Shown piece after piece: positions 1 to 7,215 of a DNA stretch of 40,448 bases. Origin of the DNA: an uncultured Clostridia bacterium (lineage in GTDB: Bacteria > Bacillota > Clostridia > Oscillospirales > Acutalibacteraceae). The stretch covers positions 1 through 40,448 of the forward strand of contig CAMMRL010000019.1 of NCBI GenBank assembly GCA_946499275.1, in the 5' to 3' direction. Numbering within the stretch: position 1 is the first letter of the stretch; the number at the start of each line of letters is the position of its first letter. Position numbers and translations under genes: made by a program. Below the pieces are notes generated by a model. The model was not told the origin of the DNA and searched no databases. It saw only the letters and a program-made list of their open reading frames with translations.

Positions 1-1
1 C

Positions 2-1414
2 CTGGGCCCGAGCGGAGCGGTGGAAGGCGACGGCAAGCTGTACGCCAGCTACGCCCAGGCGGTGGAGACATCCGGGAACGGCAACAGCCTGCAGAATATG
101 GTCGGCCGCACCTTTGCGGAGAACATCTTCCAGGGGAGGGATCTGGTGATCCGCAGTGGGGTATTCTCCATGGACGTGGGCGAATCGGATACCGACTTCG
201 GCACCGGCGGATACGGCCAGGCCCTGAACGATGAACTGCGGGATTACTCCTTTAAATTCCCGGGCTTTACCGAAATTGGGGCGGCGAAGGTTACGCTGTA
301 CGCCGACCGGTTGCAGCTCGACGCCGAAGCGCTGGATTTCGGGGACATTGAGGACAATCTGGTTTCCGCCCTTACAGGGGGCGTAGGTGGGACGAAAAAG
401 GACCGGGAGGCCCTGGTGAAAACACTGGGCGGGGACTGGAGCCGCTTCTTCCCGCTGACGGGATCCCTGTCGGTGGCGCTGGGGGCTTCGGACGTGCGGT
501 TCGGCGGGGAGATTCAGCTGACCCTGCCGGACGACAAGAAGTTTTTCCTGTTCCCCGTGAAAAAGCTGGGGCTAAAGATTAACTCCCTGGATGAGAACTA
601 CGAGTATTGGAACTTCAACGCCAGCATATTGATGCCGGGCGTGAAGGTGATAAAGGGCAGCGCCCAGGAGGAGAACACGATCGACGTTGCCGTGGGTTCC
701 TACTTCTGGTATCCCGACAGCCTGGAAGTGGCGGTGACCATGGATCCGGGCATCCCGATTTTCAAGGTGTTCAACCTGACCAAGGTGGGAGGCGGCATGG
801 CGGGCGCCAGCGGCCTGTTTATTCAGGACGATACGGTGACAAAAAAGGACGTGACGCTCAACGTATTGGCGGAAGCGGATATCAACGTTTTCAAAATGCT
901 CGGCTGGAAGCAGACCGGAGCAGCCCGCAGTATTACCCGCTGGGGGGAACTCGGGAAAATCTCCGACGCCGAGGTGCTGCTGAACTTCAGCGATCTGTCC
1001 CTGGATATCAGCGCGGACCTGGAATTGCTTCAGCAGAAGGTGGCTTCGGCCGAGATCGGCATCAGCACGAAGAAATTTCTGGTGAAGGCCGGCGTGGGGG
1101 CGGAATTCTCCTGTGCGGGCATCGACATCGGCGGTGATTTGGAAGCGAAAGTGTCGGTCTGCTGGTCTGGCCAGAATCAGGACGGCGTATCGGCGCTGAT
1201 CGGCCTGGGTGGCACTGGCCATCTGCGTTGCAGTTGGGCGAACGTGAATTGGGATGATCAGAAAATCGGTATTGAGTTCACCGCGGATATCGGCGCGTCC
1301 AACGGCACGACCCTCGCCGTGAAGGTATATTGCAACGACGACTGGGCCCGCGCCTGGTACAACAGCGAAGGGCTCATGCTGTGGGATAAGTTCCACTATG
1401 AGGATACGTTCTGA
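2..1414 (+). CDS. Large uncharacterised protein, 5' end outside window
   Basis: The reading frame is open to the window edge, so only the C-terminal 470 or so residues are visible; the GTG at 20 has no ribosome-binding site of its own and is probably internal. I do not recognise a family. The visible part has no hydrophobic segment long enough for a membrane helix. It is made of alternating polar/hydrophobic stretches rich in Gly, Asp and Val, which suggests repeated beta-strand structure, and it ends in an aromatic-rich tail (WYNSEG, LWDKFHYEDTF). It is followed after 20 bases by a gene for a secreted, membrane-anchored Ig-like protein, so I infer a cell-surface or secreted role. The reading frame is certain; the function is unknown. 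Confidence 0.75.
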   Translation: MGPSGAVEGDGKLYASYAQAVETSGNGNSLQNMVGRTFAENIFQGRDLVIRSGVFSMDVGESDTDFGTGGYGQALNDELRDYSFKFPGFTEIGAAKVTLYADRLQLDAEALDFGDIEDNLVSALTGGVGGTKKDREALVKTLGGDWSRFFPLTGSLSVALGASDVRFGGEIQLTLPDDKKFFLFPVKKLGLKINSLDENYEYWNFNASILMPGVKVIKGSAQEENTIDVAVGSYFWYPDSLEVAVTMDPGIPIFKVFNLTKVGGGMAGASGLFIQDDTVTKKDVTLNVLAEADINVFKMLGWKQTGAARSITRWGELGKISDAEVLLNFSDLSLDISADLELLQQKVASAEIGISTKKFLVKAGVGAEFSCAGIDIGGDLEAKVSVCWSGQNQDGVSALIGLGGTGHLRCSWANVNWDDQKIGIEFTADIGASNGTTLAVKVYCNDDWARAWYNSEGLMLWDKFHYEDTF

Positions 1415-1434
1415 GGAAAGGGAGGAGAGAAGCG

Positions 1435-2979
1435 ATGACGGAAAACGGAATTTTGCGGCGCTGGAGCGCGCGCGCAGGGATAAAACTCGTCTCCCTTTTT
1501 TTGACGGCGGCGTTTCTTGTCCTGCTGCTGCCGCTGGCCGCGGCGGCAAAAACGGGAGAGTATGAGATCCGGCTGAATGAAACCAAGGAAAACTATGTGT
1601 TTTCCATCCAGTGGGAGCATACGGAAAAACAGGCGGAGGTGGTGATTACCTCACCGGATGGTAAGACCTATAACCTGGAAAATATGCCGCAGGCCCAGGC
1701 GGGGGAAGGTGAATACCTGTTCTGGTTTGCTTCGGCGGAGAAGGGGACCTGGAAAGTAAAGATTACCGGCGAAGGGCTGGGTACGGTGACGCTGGACTCC
1801 GGCGTGATGCCCGGCCGGATGGATATCGCTTCGCTGACGTTTCAGGTTGCAGGAGAAAAAGGGACCGTCTCCTGGACGATCCAGGATAGCGAGGAAAACC
1901 TGACTCTCGAAATCTGGGCGGCGCCGGATCCCGTCAATTACGGCGGGCAGCGTCTGGCGTCCGTGAGGGGAAAAGCATCCGATCAATGCGAATTTTCCCT
2001 GTCCGGGTTGGAATCCGGGGACTATTATCTCTATCTCAAGGCCATTGGCAGCGGCGGTATTTTCGCCTGCCGGTACGGGGATGATCCTATATCCAGGCGG
2101 CCTGAGGACGCGCTTCCCAAGCTCGGTGGCGTGCAGGCCCGGATGCTGGACGACGACTTGTGGTTATCCTGGGAGGAGCTGGAGGAGGCATCGGGCTACC
2201 GCATCCGGGTGTACGATTCCTCCACCGGCGAACTGCTCACGGATGAGAGCATGGAGAAAGAGGAGACTCAGTGGTTCGGAGAAATCCCCGCTTCCATCAA
2301 CGCGGTGGAAGCTACCGTGGCAGCCTATCGGTACGGGAACACCGGCGACTTTGAACGGCATTCGGTGACCCGCGGTAATTTTGACGGCGTAACAGTGACG
2401 TTCCCGGAGGAAGACCATCTGAACACCAAAACCGTTTATGTCCAGGTGGCGTTTACCGGCGAGTATACGGTCAGCGCCGCGCTCAACGGGGAAATGGTTG
2501 CGGAAAGCAGCAGCCGGGCGGGAGACTACCGTGTCGACATGGAAGAAGGGGATAACCGCGTATCTTTTTATGTAACGGATAAGGCGGGGAATATCCGCAG
2601 CTTCGGTAAGGACCTGCACATCGACGTCACGGCGCCGCAGCTCACCATCCTACGGGACCTGAACGGGCATTCCACCTCGGACGACCATGTTTACCTGGAG
2701 GGGCATACCGAAGGCGGTGCCGTATTGACCCTGAACGGGAAAACGGTAGAGACCCAGAACGGGTATTTCAGCATCCGTTGTCCCTTGTCGGCCGGGAAAA
2801 ACCGGCTGGAACTTTTGGCGACGGACGCTGCCGGTAACCAATCAGCCTACGGCGCGACAGTAGAGCGCCCCTGGTTCAGCGCGCAGATTCTGCTTTGGAT
2901 TTTGTGTATTGCGGTGGTGGCCATCCTGCTTGCGGTGTACATCGTCCTCTTTATCCGCGGAAGGAGGAAGAGTAAATGA
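1435..2979 (+). CDS. Membrane-anchored extracellular protein with Fn3/Ig-like modules
   Basis: 514 residues. The ATG follows a GGGAGGAGAG ribosome-binding site. Residues 1-38 form a signal peptide (basic start, hydrophobic core LFLTAAFLVLLLPLAAAA). A membrane helix near 483-508 is followed by a basic tail (RGRRKSK), so the bulk lies outside the cell with a short cytoplasmic end. The central part contains fibronectin type III-like stretches (LWLSWEELEEASGYRIRVYD). The region around 395-475 has a bacterial Ig-like module with the hallmarks DVTAPQLTI and LLATDAAGNQS. No catalytic motif is seen. It starts 20 bases after the preceding gene and its stop overlaps the next start (ATGA), so the three are probably co-transcribed. 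A surface scaffold or binding protein is the likely role; the ligand is unknown. Confidence 0.8.
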   Translation: MTENGILRRWSARAGIKLVSLFLTAAFLVLLLPLAAAAKTGEYEIRLNETKENYVFSIQWEHTEKQAEVVITSPDGKTYNLENMPQAQAGEGEYLFWFASAEKGTWKVKITGEGLGTVTLDSGVMPGRMDIASLTFQVAGEKGTVSWTIQDSEENLTLEIWAAPDPVNYGGQRLASVRGKASDQCEFSLSGLESGDYYLYLKAIGSGGIFACRYGDDPISRRPEDALPKLGGVQARMLDDDLWLSWEELEEASGYRIRVYDSSTGELLTDESMEKEETQWFGEIPASINAVEATVAAYRYGNTGDFERHSVTRGNFDGVTVTFPEEDHLNTKTVYVQVAFTGEYTVSAALNGEMVAESSSRAGDYRVDMEEGDNRVSFYVTDKAGNIRSFGKDLHIDVTAPQLTILRDLNGHSTSDDHVYLEGHTEGGAVLTLNGKTVETQNGYFSIRCPLSAGKNRLELLATDAAGNQSAYGATVERPWFSAQILLWILCIAVVAILLAVYIVLFIRGRRKSK

Positions 2980-3293
2980 AGAGTGCGGGGGAAGTGAAGA
3001 AAAGAAATCCCTTGGAGAAGGGGAAAACGGCAAAACGGGTTTTCTTGATTTTCACGATCGTATGCGGCGCGCTTGCAGTCCTCTTCGATATAGCGGCCGT
3101 GTGTATGCAGGTTATGGTTTCCGGGGAAAACCTTTTAACCATGGACTCGCGTTTGGGCTATATCTTGGCGGTCAATTACCGCTGGGTAACCCTGGCGGCG
3201 GTGATCCTAACCGTCGTGGCGGCGGCTATGCTGACCCTATTCATTCTGAACTGGCGGAGACGAAAAAAAGCCGTCAATGCGTTGGAAGGCTGA
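2976..3293 (+). CDS. Small membrane protein with two helices
   Basis: 105 residues. Its ATG overlaps the upstream stop codon (ATGA), preceded by GGAAGGAGG, which indicates translational coupling. It has a basic N-terminus (about 20 residues, rich in Lys), a first helix around 22-48 (FLIFTIVCGALAVLFDIAAV), a short extracytoplasmic loop of about 20 residues, a second helix around 69-92 and a basic tail (NWRRRKKA). This predicts both ends in the cytoplasm. I do not recognise a family. The position suggests a membrane partner of the two upstream surface proteins. An intrinsic terminator follows at 3350. Confidence 0.75.
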   Translation: MKSAGEVKKRNPLEKGKTAKRVFLIFTIVCGALAVLFDIAAVCMQVMVSGENLLTMDSRLGYILAVNYRWVTLAAVILTVVAAAMLTLFILNWRRRKKAVNALEG

Positions 3294-3349
3294 TTGGCTT
3301 TATCCCTCAGTTGGCTTTCCCTATTTAAACACATAACGATGTGGCTACG

Positions 3350-3383
3350 CCTGCGGTGTGCGATCGGTACATCGCAGGTTTTT
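3350..3383 (+). terminator. Intrinsic terminator of the surface-protein operon
   Basis: CCTGCG (3350-3355) pairs with CGCAGG (3373-3378), with an extra TG/CA pair inside, followed directly by TTTTT. It lies 57 bases after the small membrane-protein gene. Confidence 0.65.
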
Positions 3384-3437
3384 GTTATCTCCAAAGGGCG
3401 GGTGCTTATAATGCCGGGAACTCGACGGGCAAAGGGA

Positions 3438-3468
3438 ATAAAAAAACAGCCCTCTACCGAGGGCTGTT
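3438..3468 (-). terminator. Intrinsic terminator of the DUF4190-type gene
   Basis: Read on the minus strand, AACAGCCCTC (3468-3459) and its perfect 10-bp complement (3454-3445) enclose a 4-base loop and run into a T tract. It lies about 100 bases after the minus-strand gene; a second GGCGG/CCGCC hairpin at 3540-3554 sits in between. Confidence 0.8.
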
Positions 3469-3570
3469 AAACGCAAAAGAACAAAAGGCGGTCCCCACCG
3501 TCCCCTTGGAATGGGGCGGCCGGCGGCACGGCATAAGAAGGCGGCCAAACCGCCCGCCTGATTTGCCGGT

Positions 3571-4368
3571 TTAGCGGTGGAACAATGCCGCCACCGTACT
3601 ACGAAAGGAATCCCACTTGTAATAGTAACCCGGTTCATTCAAGTAATAATGCACGTCCTCCAGCGCAATCCCAATAAACAGGAGCACACTGAGCACCAAG
3701 CCCACCGACCCGAGAACAATGCCGGCGACGGCGACGCCGCCACATCCCTTGACCTTAGCGACGATACCTAAGATCAAGGCGAGCAGGCTGAGGGCTACAT
3801 TCAAAAATGGAATACAGAACAGCAGGATCGAAAGGATACCAAGGACCAGCGAAGCGATGCCGAAACCGTTTCCCGGCGCAGGAGGAGCGGCCGGCGGATA
3901 GTACGGCGAATATCCCCCCGGCGTATAGGGTGTGTAACCGGGCTGGCCGGACGGATAATTCGGCTGCTGCCCATAGGGGGCCGGTTGCTGCCCGCTCGCC
4001 GGATCGGCGTACGGCTGCTGCGGATACCCGGGCTGGGGAGTCTGCGCCGGTATATATTGCCGCTGCTGTGGAACGCCGCTGTAGGGGCTGTTCTGTTCCG
4101 GAGGGAAAAAAGGCGCGCTTTGTCCGCCGGGCACGTTCGGCGTCCCCGGTGTGTTCGGCATAGCGGACGGATAAGGGGGGGAAGGTGGGGTATCCGGGGC
4201 CGGCTGCTGATACTGCGGGGCCTGATCGGCAGGGATGAACCGCGGCGCAGTCGGTTCTTCCGGAGAGACGGCTGCCGGTTCGCGGCCGGCTTCATCCGCT
4301 GCAGCAGGAGAAGATTCCTGCTCGCCTGGTTGGCTGTTATTACCCCAGAAATCAAAATTGTCGGCCAT
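3571..4368 (-). CDS. DUF4190-type membrane protein with Pro/Gln/Tyr-rich N-terminus
   Basis: 265 residues from the ATG at 4368 (MADNFDFWG), which has a GGAG ribosome-binding site 7 bases upstream; an earlier in-frame start at 4440 lacks one. Residues 1 to about 165 are low-complexity and rich in Pro, Gln, Tyr and Gly (runs such as YGQQPNYPSGQPGYTPYTP), presumably disordered and cytoplasmic. The end has two close hydrophobic segments around 170-245 (GFGIASLVLGILSILLFC and GGVAVAGIVLGSVGLVLSVL), the Gly-rich pattern of DUF4190. The molecular function of this family is not known. It is a single-gene unit with its own promoter (4461-4489) and terminator (3438-3468). Confidence 0.85.
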   Translation of the reverse strand: MADNFDFWGNNSQPGEQESSPAAADEAGREPAAVSPEEPTAPRFIPADQAPQYQQPAPDTPPSPPYPSAMPNTPGTPNVPGGQSAPFFPPEQNSPYSGVPQQRQYIPAQTPQPGYPQQPYADPASGQQPAPYGQQPNYPSGQPGYTPYTPGGYSPYYPPAAPPAPGNGFGIASLVLGILSILLFCIPFLNVALSLLALILGIVAKVKGCGGVAVAGIVLGSVGLVLSVLLFIGIALEDVHYYLNEPGYYYKWDSFRSTVAALFHR

Positions 4369-4460
4369 AAAAAGCTCCGTTCCTCGGCGGATAATCTGAA
4401 AAAAGCGGCTGCCGCCGCCGAAAGGCAGACACCAATTCATTTTATGAAAATACCATATTA

Positions 4461-4489
4461 ATTATAACAGAAGCGATAAAGAATTACAA
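4461..4489 (-). promoter_or_regulatory. SigA-type promoter of the DUF4190-type gene
   Basis: On the minus strand, TTGTAA (4489-4484), a 17-base spacer and TATAAT (4466-4461). Transcription would start near 4454, about 85 bases before the ATG. The rest of 4369-4636 holds no other gene I can support. Confidence 0.65.
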
Positions 4490-4636
4490 GAACCTTGTCC
4501 CGGCAAGCCGAACTTTGTATGGATTCGCGGATGGCTGGAAAAGATAACGGGAGAAACGGTGGAAATGGAGGCTTTATCCGAAAAAAGGGCAAAATGTCCC
4601 GGCCATTTTTACCTTGGGAAAGGAAGGATCATCCGT

Positions 4637-6103
4637 ATGGGGCAAACAGACGGTGCGAAAAGCGGCCTACAGGCGCAAAATAAGGAATTGGGCGTGGACT
4701 ATGACCAGAATGTGCGGTTGATGGACGCGCATCTCCGGGTACAGGAAAGCTTTGATGTGATCGGGCGGAACATCCGGATCGGCGGCCGCCGCGCACGCAT
4801 GTACTTTATCGACGGCTTTGTCAAAGACGATCTGATGCAACGAGTGATGCAGTTCCTGATGGGGATAAAACCGGAGGAGCTGCAAAGCCTGCCGACTATG
4901 GAGTCGTTTGCCGACCACTTCGTTCCTTATGTGGAGGTGGAGCCGGTGATGAAGGTGGACAGTGTGGGCGTGCAGGTGCTGTCCGGCACCATTGGGCTGC
5001 TGGTTGAAGGATACGAGGGGGCGCTGATGGTGGACGCCCGCACCTATCCCGCCCGCGGAGTGGAGGAGCCGGACGATGACCGGGTGCTGCGCGGGGCGCA
5101 CGACGGATTTGTGGAGACGTTGGTGTTTAATACCGCCCTGATCCGCCGCCGCCTGCGTGACCCGCGGCTGACTATGGAGATTCTGCAGGTTGGGACGGTG
5201 TCCCACACCGATGTAGTGCTCTGTTATATGGAGGGGGTGGCGGATCCAAAACGGGTGGAACGACTGCGCAAAGCCATTCGGGATATCACTCTTCCCTCCC
5301 TGACCATGGGGCAGGAGAGTCTGGCGGAATGCCTGGCCCGCCGGCAATGGTACAATCCTTTCCCAAAGGTGAGGTATACCGAGCGGCCGGACAGCGCCTC
5401 CGCTTCGATTGCGGAAGGAGGGATTGCTGTGGTGGTGGACAACACGCCGTCGGTGATGCTGCTGCCCACCTCGATTTTTGAATTTGTACAGGATGCCAAC
5501 GATTTTTATTTTCCCCCTCTGGTCGGCACGTATCTCCGGTTTGTGAGGATGGTGATTTTTTTGCTGACGCTTTTCCTCACTCCGGTATGGTATCTGCTGC
5601 TGTCCAATCCGGAATGGATCCCGCCCTGGCTGGAATTTATCCGGGTGAAGGAGATGAACGCCGTGCCGATTTTGGTACAGCTTATTATCATCGACTTTAT
5701 GATTGACGGCATTAAACTGGCCTCGCTGAATACACCGGGCGCGCTGAGCAACGCTTTTGGTATTGTGGGGGCGCTGATTCTCGGCGAGTTTGCGGTCAGC
5801 GCCGGGCTATTCGTGCCAGAGGTGATGCTGTATATGGCGTTTGTGGCTATCGCCACCTTTACACAGCCGAGCTTTGAACTGAGTTATGCCTTCAAATTGT
5901 TCCGCATCTTTTTTCTTCTTCTCAGCGCGGCTTGGGGGATTTGGGGCTTTATCGGAGGCCTGATCCTCATGCTCGTGATGGTGGCGACGACGAAAACCGT
6001 TGCCGGAGGCAGCTATCTATTCCCCTTGATCCCGTTTCACGGCCCCGCTCTGCTTCGTCTGCTTATTCGCTGCCCCATTCACCGCAAAAATGCCGGTCGA
6101 TGA
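4637..6103 (+). CDS. spoVAF: Spore germination protein, GerA/SpoVAF family
   Basis: 488 residues from the ATG at 4637, which follows AAGGAAGG by 9 bases; an earlier in-frame GTG at 4559 has a poorer context. The N-terminal half is soluble and carries the SpoVAF-type signature (SFDVIGRNIRIGGRRARMYF, then IDGFVKDDLM). The C-terminal half has about five membrane helices (around 300-470), including the conserved NDFYFPPLVGTYLRFVRM and LNTPGALSNAFGIVGALILG segments. GerA-family A subunits sit in the inner spore membrane and take part in germinant response; SpoVAF is the member usually linked to spoVA operons, where it supports dipicolinic acid release during germination. Here no spoVA genes adjoin it. 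The family is certain; the SpoVAF rather than GerAA assignment rests on the N-terminal motif. Confidence 0.88.
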   Translation: MGQTDGAKSGLQAQNKELGVDYDQNVRLMDAHLRVQESFDVIGRNIRIGGRRARMYFIDGFVKDDLMQRVMQFLMGIKPEELQSLPTMESFADHFVPYVEVEPVMKVDSVGVQVLSGTIGLLVEGYEGALMVDARTYPARGVEEPDDDRVLRGAHDGFVETLVFNTALIRRRLRDPRLTMEILQVGTVSHTDVVLCYMEGVADPKRVERLRKAIRDITLPSLTMGQESLAECLARRQWYNPFPKVRYTERPDSASASIAEGGIAVVVDNTPSVMLLPTSIFEFVQDANDFYFPPLVGTYLRFVRMVIFLLTLFLTPVWYLLLSNPEWIPPWLEFIRVKEMNAVPILVQLIIIDFMIDGIKLASLNTPGALSNAFGIVGALILGEFAVSAGLFVPEVMLYMAFVAIATFTQPSFELSYAFKLFRIFFLLLSAAWGIWGFIGGLILMLVMVATTKTVAGGSYLFPLIPFHGPALLRLLIRCPIHRKNAGR

Positions 6104-6250
6104 TGGAAAGGGTTACACCTTTTGTAAATTATATGGCAAGAAAATGAGAGAAATATGGGGTTGTTTTAAAATTTGTCGCGTTCTGTTCACAAAATCAACA
6201 CACATTTCTTGTAAACTAAATATAACAAAAAGAAAAAGGAGCGGAGTAGT

Positions 6251-6745
6251 ATGCCCAAATTAGTCTATGTTTATGGTGATGATAACCGTATGCTGGAAAC
6301 GCTGCTCGCTTCTCTTCGGGACAACGGGTATTCGGTGGAATACACATCGGTTTCCAATGAGATGGGGAAAAACCGGGTCATGGCGGACATTGCGTTGATA
6401 TGCACGCCGGTTAACCCGTCGAATAAAATGCAGATCGGCGAATTGACGGTGGATATGGAAAATATGGAGGTTACGCATAACGGGAAAGCATTGCATTTTA
6501 CGCCCACGGAGTTTTCCATGCTGTCGTATCTGCTTAAGAATTCATCCCGCGCAGTGCCGCGCGCCGAACTGCTCCCCGCGGTATGGGGATTTGAGAACGA
6601 TTCCGGCACCCGCGTGGCGGACGATACGGTGAAACGGCTTCGCAAAAAGCTGCAGGGAACCGGCGTTTCCATTGAGACGATCTGGGGATATGGCTTCAAG
6701 ATCCGGGGCGAACTGCCGCATATGCCGCTCCGGATGGTCCGTTGA
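6251..6745 (+). CDS. OmpR/PhoB-type winged-helix regulator with degenerate, truncated receiver
   Basis: 164 residues; the ATG follows AAAAAGGAGCGG. The C-terminal 95 residues are a standard OmpR/PhoB DNA-binding domain: recognition region VADDTVKRLRKKL and wing IWGYGFKI. The N-terminal 55 residues resemble only the first half of a receiver (LVYVYGDD, then ADIALICTP). The position expected to hold the phosphorylated Asp reads Cys, and helices 3-5 of the fold are missing; full OmpR regulators are about 225-235 residues. No histidine kinase lies nearby. I infer a phosphorylation-independent or constitutive DNA-binding protein. It starts 147 bases after spoVAF and is followed by a terminator at 6790. 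Confidence 0.85.
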   Translation: MPKLVYVYGDDNRMLETLLASLRDNGYSVEYTSVSNEMGKNRVMADIALICTPVNPSNKMQIGELTVDMENMEVTHNGKALHFTPTEFSMLSYLLKNSSRAVPRAELLPAVWGFENDSGTRVADDTVKRLRKKLQGTGVSIETIWGYGFKIRGELPHMPLRMVR

Positions 6746-6789
6746 AAACGGTTAACAACGATTTCGTCCGTACAAAGCCGTAAAAATAT

Positions 6790-6814
6790 GCGAAATGGGT
6801 ACTTCGCTTTTTTT
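6790..6814 (+). terminator. Probable terminator of the orphan regulator gene
   Basis: GCGAA (6790-6794) pairs with TTCGC (6803-6807) and is followed by seven T. The stem is short but the T tract is strong, and it lies 45 bases after the stop codon. Confidence 0.55.
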
Positions 6815-7030
6815 ATGGGGCTCCCCGGCATTGCCAGGGAGCCCCATAAATTCTTAGAGACGGATTTGAAATCCCCCTTGTTGATCCGTTGGAAATGCGG
6901 CCTGGAAACCACGCTTGGTAGACCAATTGACGGCTAAAGAATACAACCACCCGTTCAAAATCGGCCTATAATTCATCCGCTTCCAACGGGAACGAAATGA
7001 GAGCCGGCGCCATTTCGGCGCCGGCTCTCA
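6812..7030. other. Gene-free stretch with several strong hairpins
   Basis: No coding sequence is credible between 6746 and 7215. It holds a 14-bp hairpin (arms 6812-6825 and 6837-6850) that shares its first T residues with the preceding terminator. Next is a long-range stem closing about 86 bases (CCGTTGGAA at 6886-6894 with TTCCAACGG at 6981-6989, extended after a two-base bulge by GCGG/CCGC). That stem encloses small hairpins such as TTGGT-AG-ACCAA. Last is a perfect 14-bp hairpin (6998-7011 with 7017-7030, 5-base loop) with no T tract on either side. The layout could be a structured RNA, but no known class is recognised. Confidence 0.4.
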
Positions 7031-7136
7031 CATCCCTTCGCGGGGATCGTTTACGCCAGCTGTTTTCCGTGTGGCCACGGCCTTACTCTAAAGGAAATTG
7101 GTGGAAGCCTTTCCCTCCCAATCGCACCGCGTTGGA

Positions 7137-7165
7137 TTGCATTTTGTCGAAAAAAAGGCTATGAT
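7137..7165 (+). promoter_or_regulatory. SigA-type promoter of the nuclease-helicase gene
   Basis: TTGCAT (7137-7142), a 17-base spacer and TATGAT (7160-7165). Transcription would start near 7172, about 44 bases before the ATG at 7216. Confidence 0.55.
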
Positions 7166-7215
7166 GATAGCGCGCATCACCGGATGAAATGACGAAGGAA
7201 ACCGGAGGGCCGTAT

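Noticed and set aside
6860-6990. tRNA-like sequence (GTTCAAAATC)
   Set aside because: It has no acceptor stem, anticodon arm or D arm in the right spacing.
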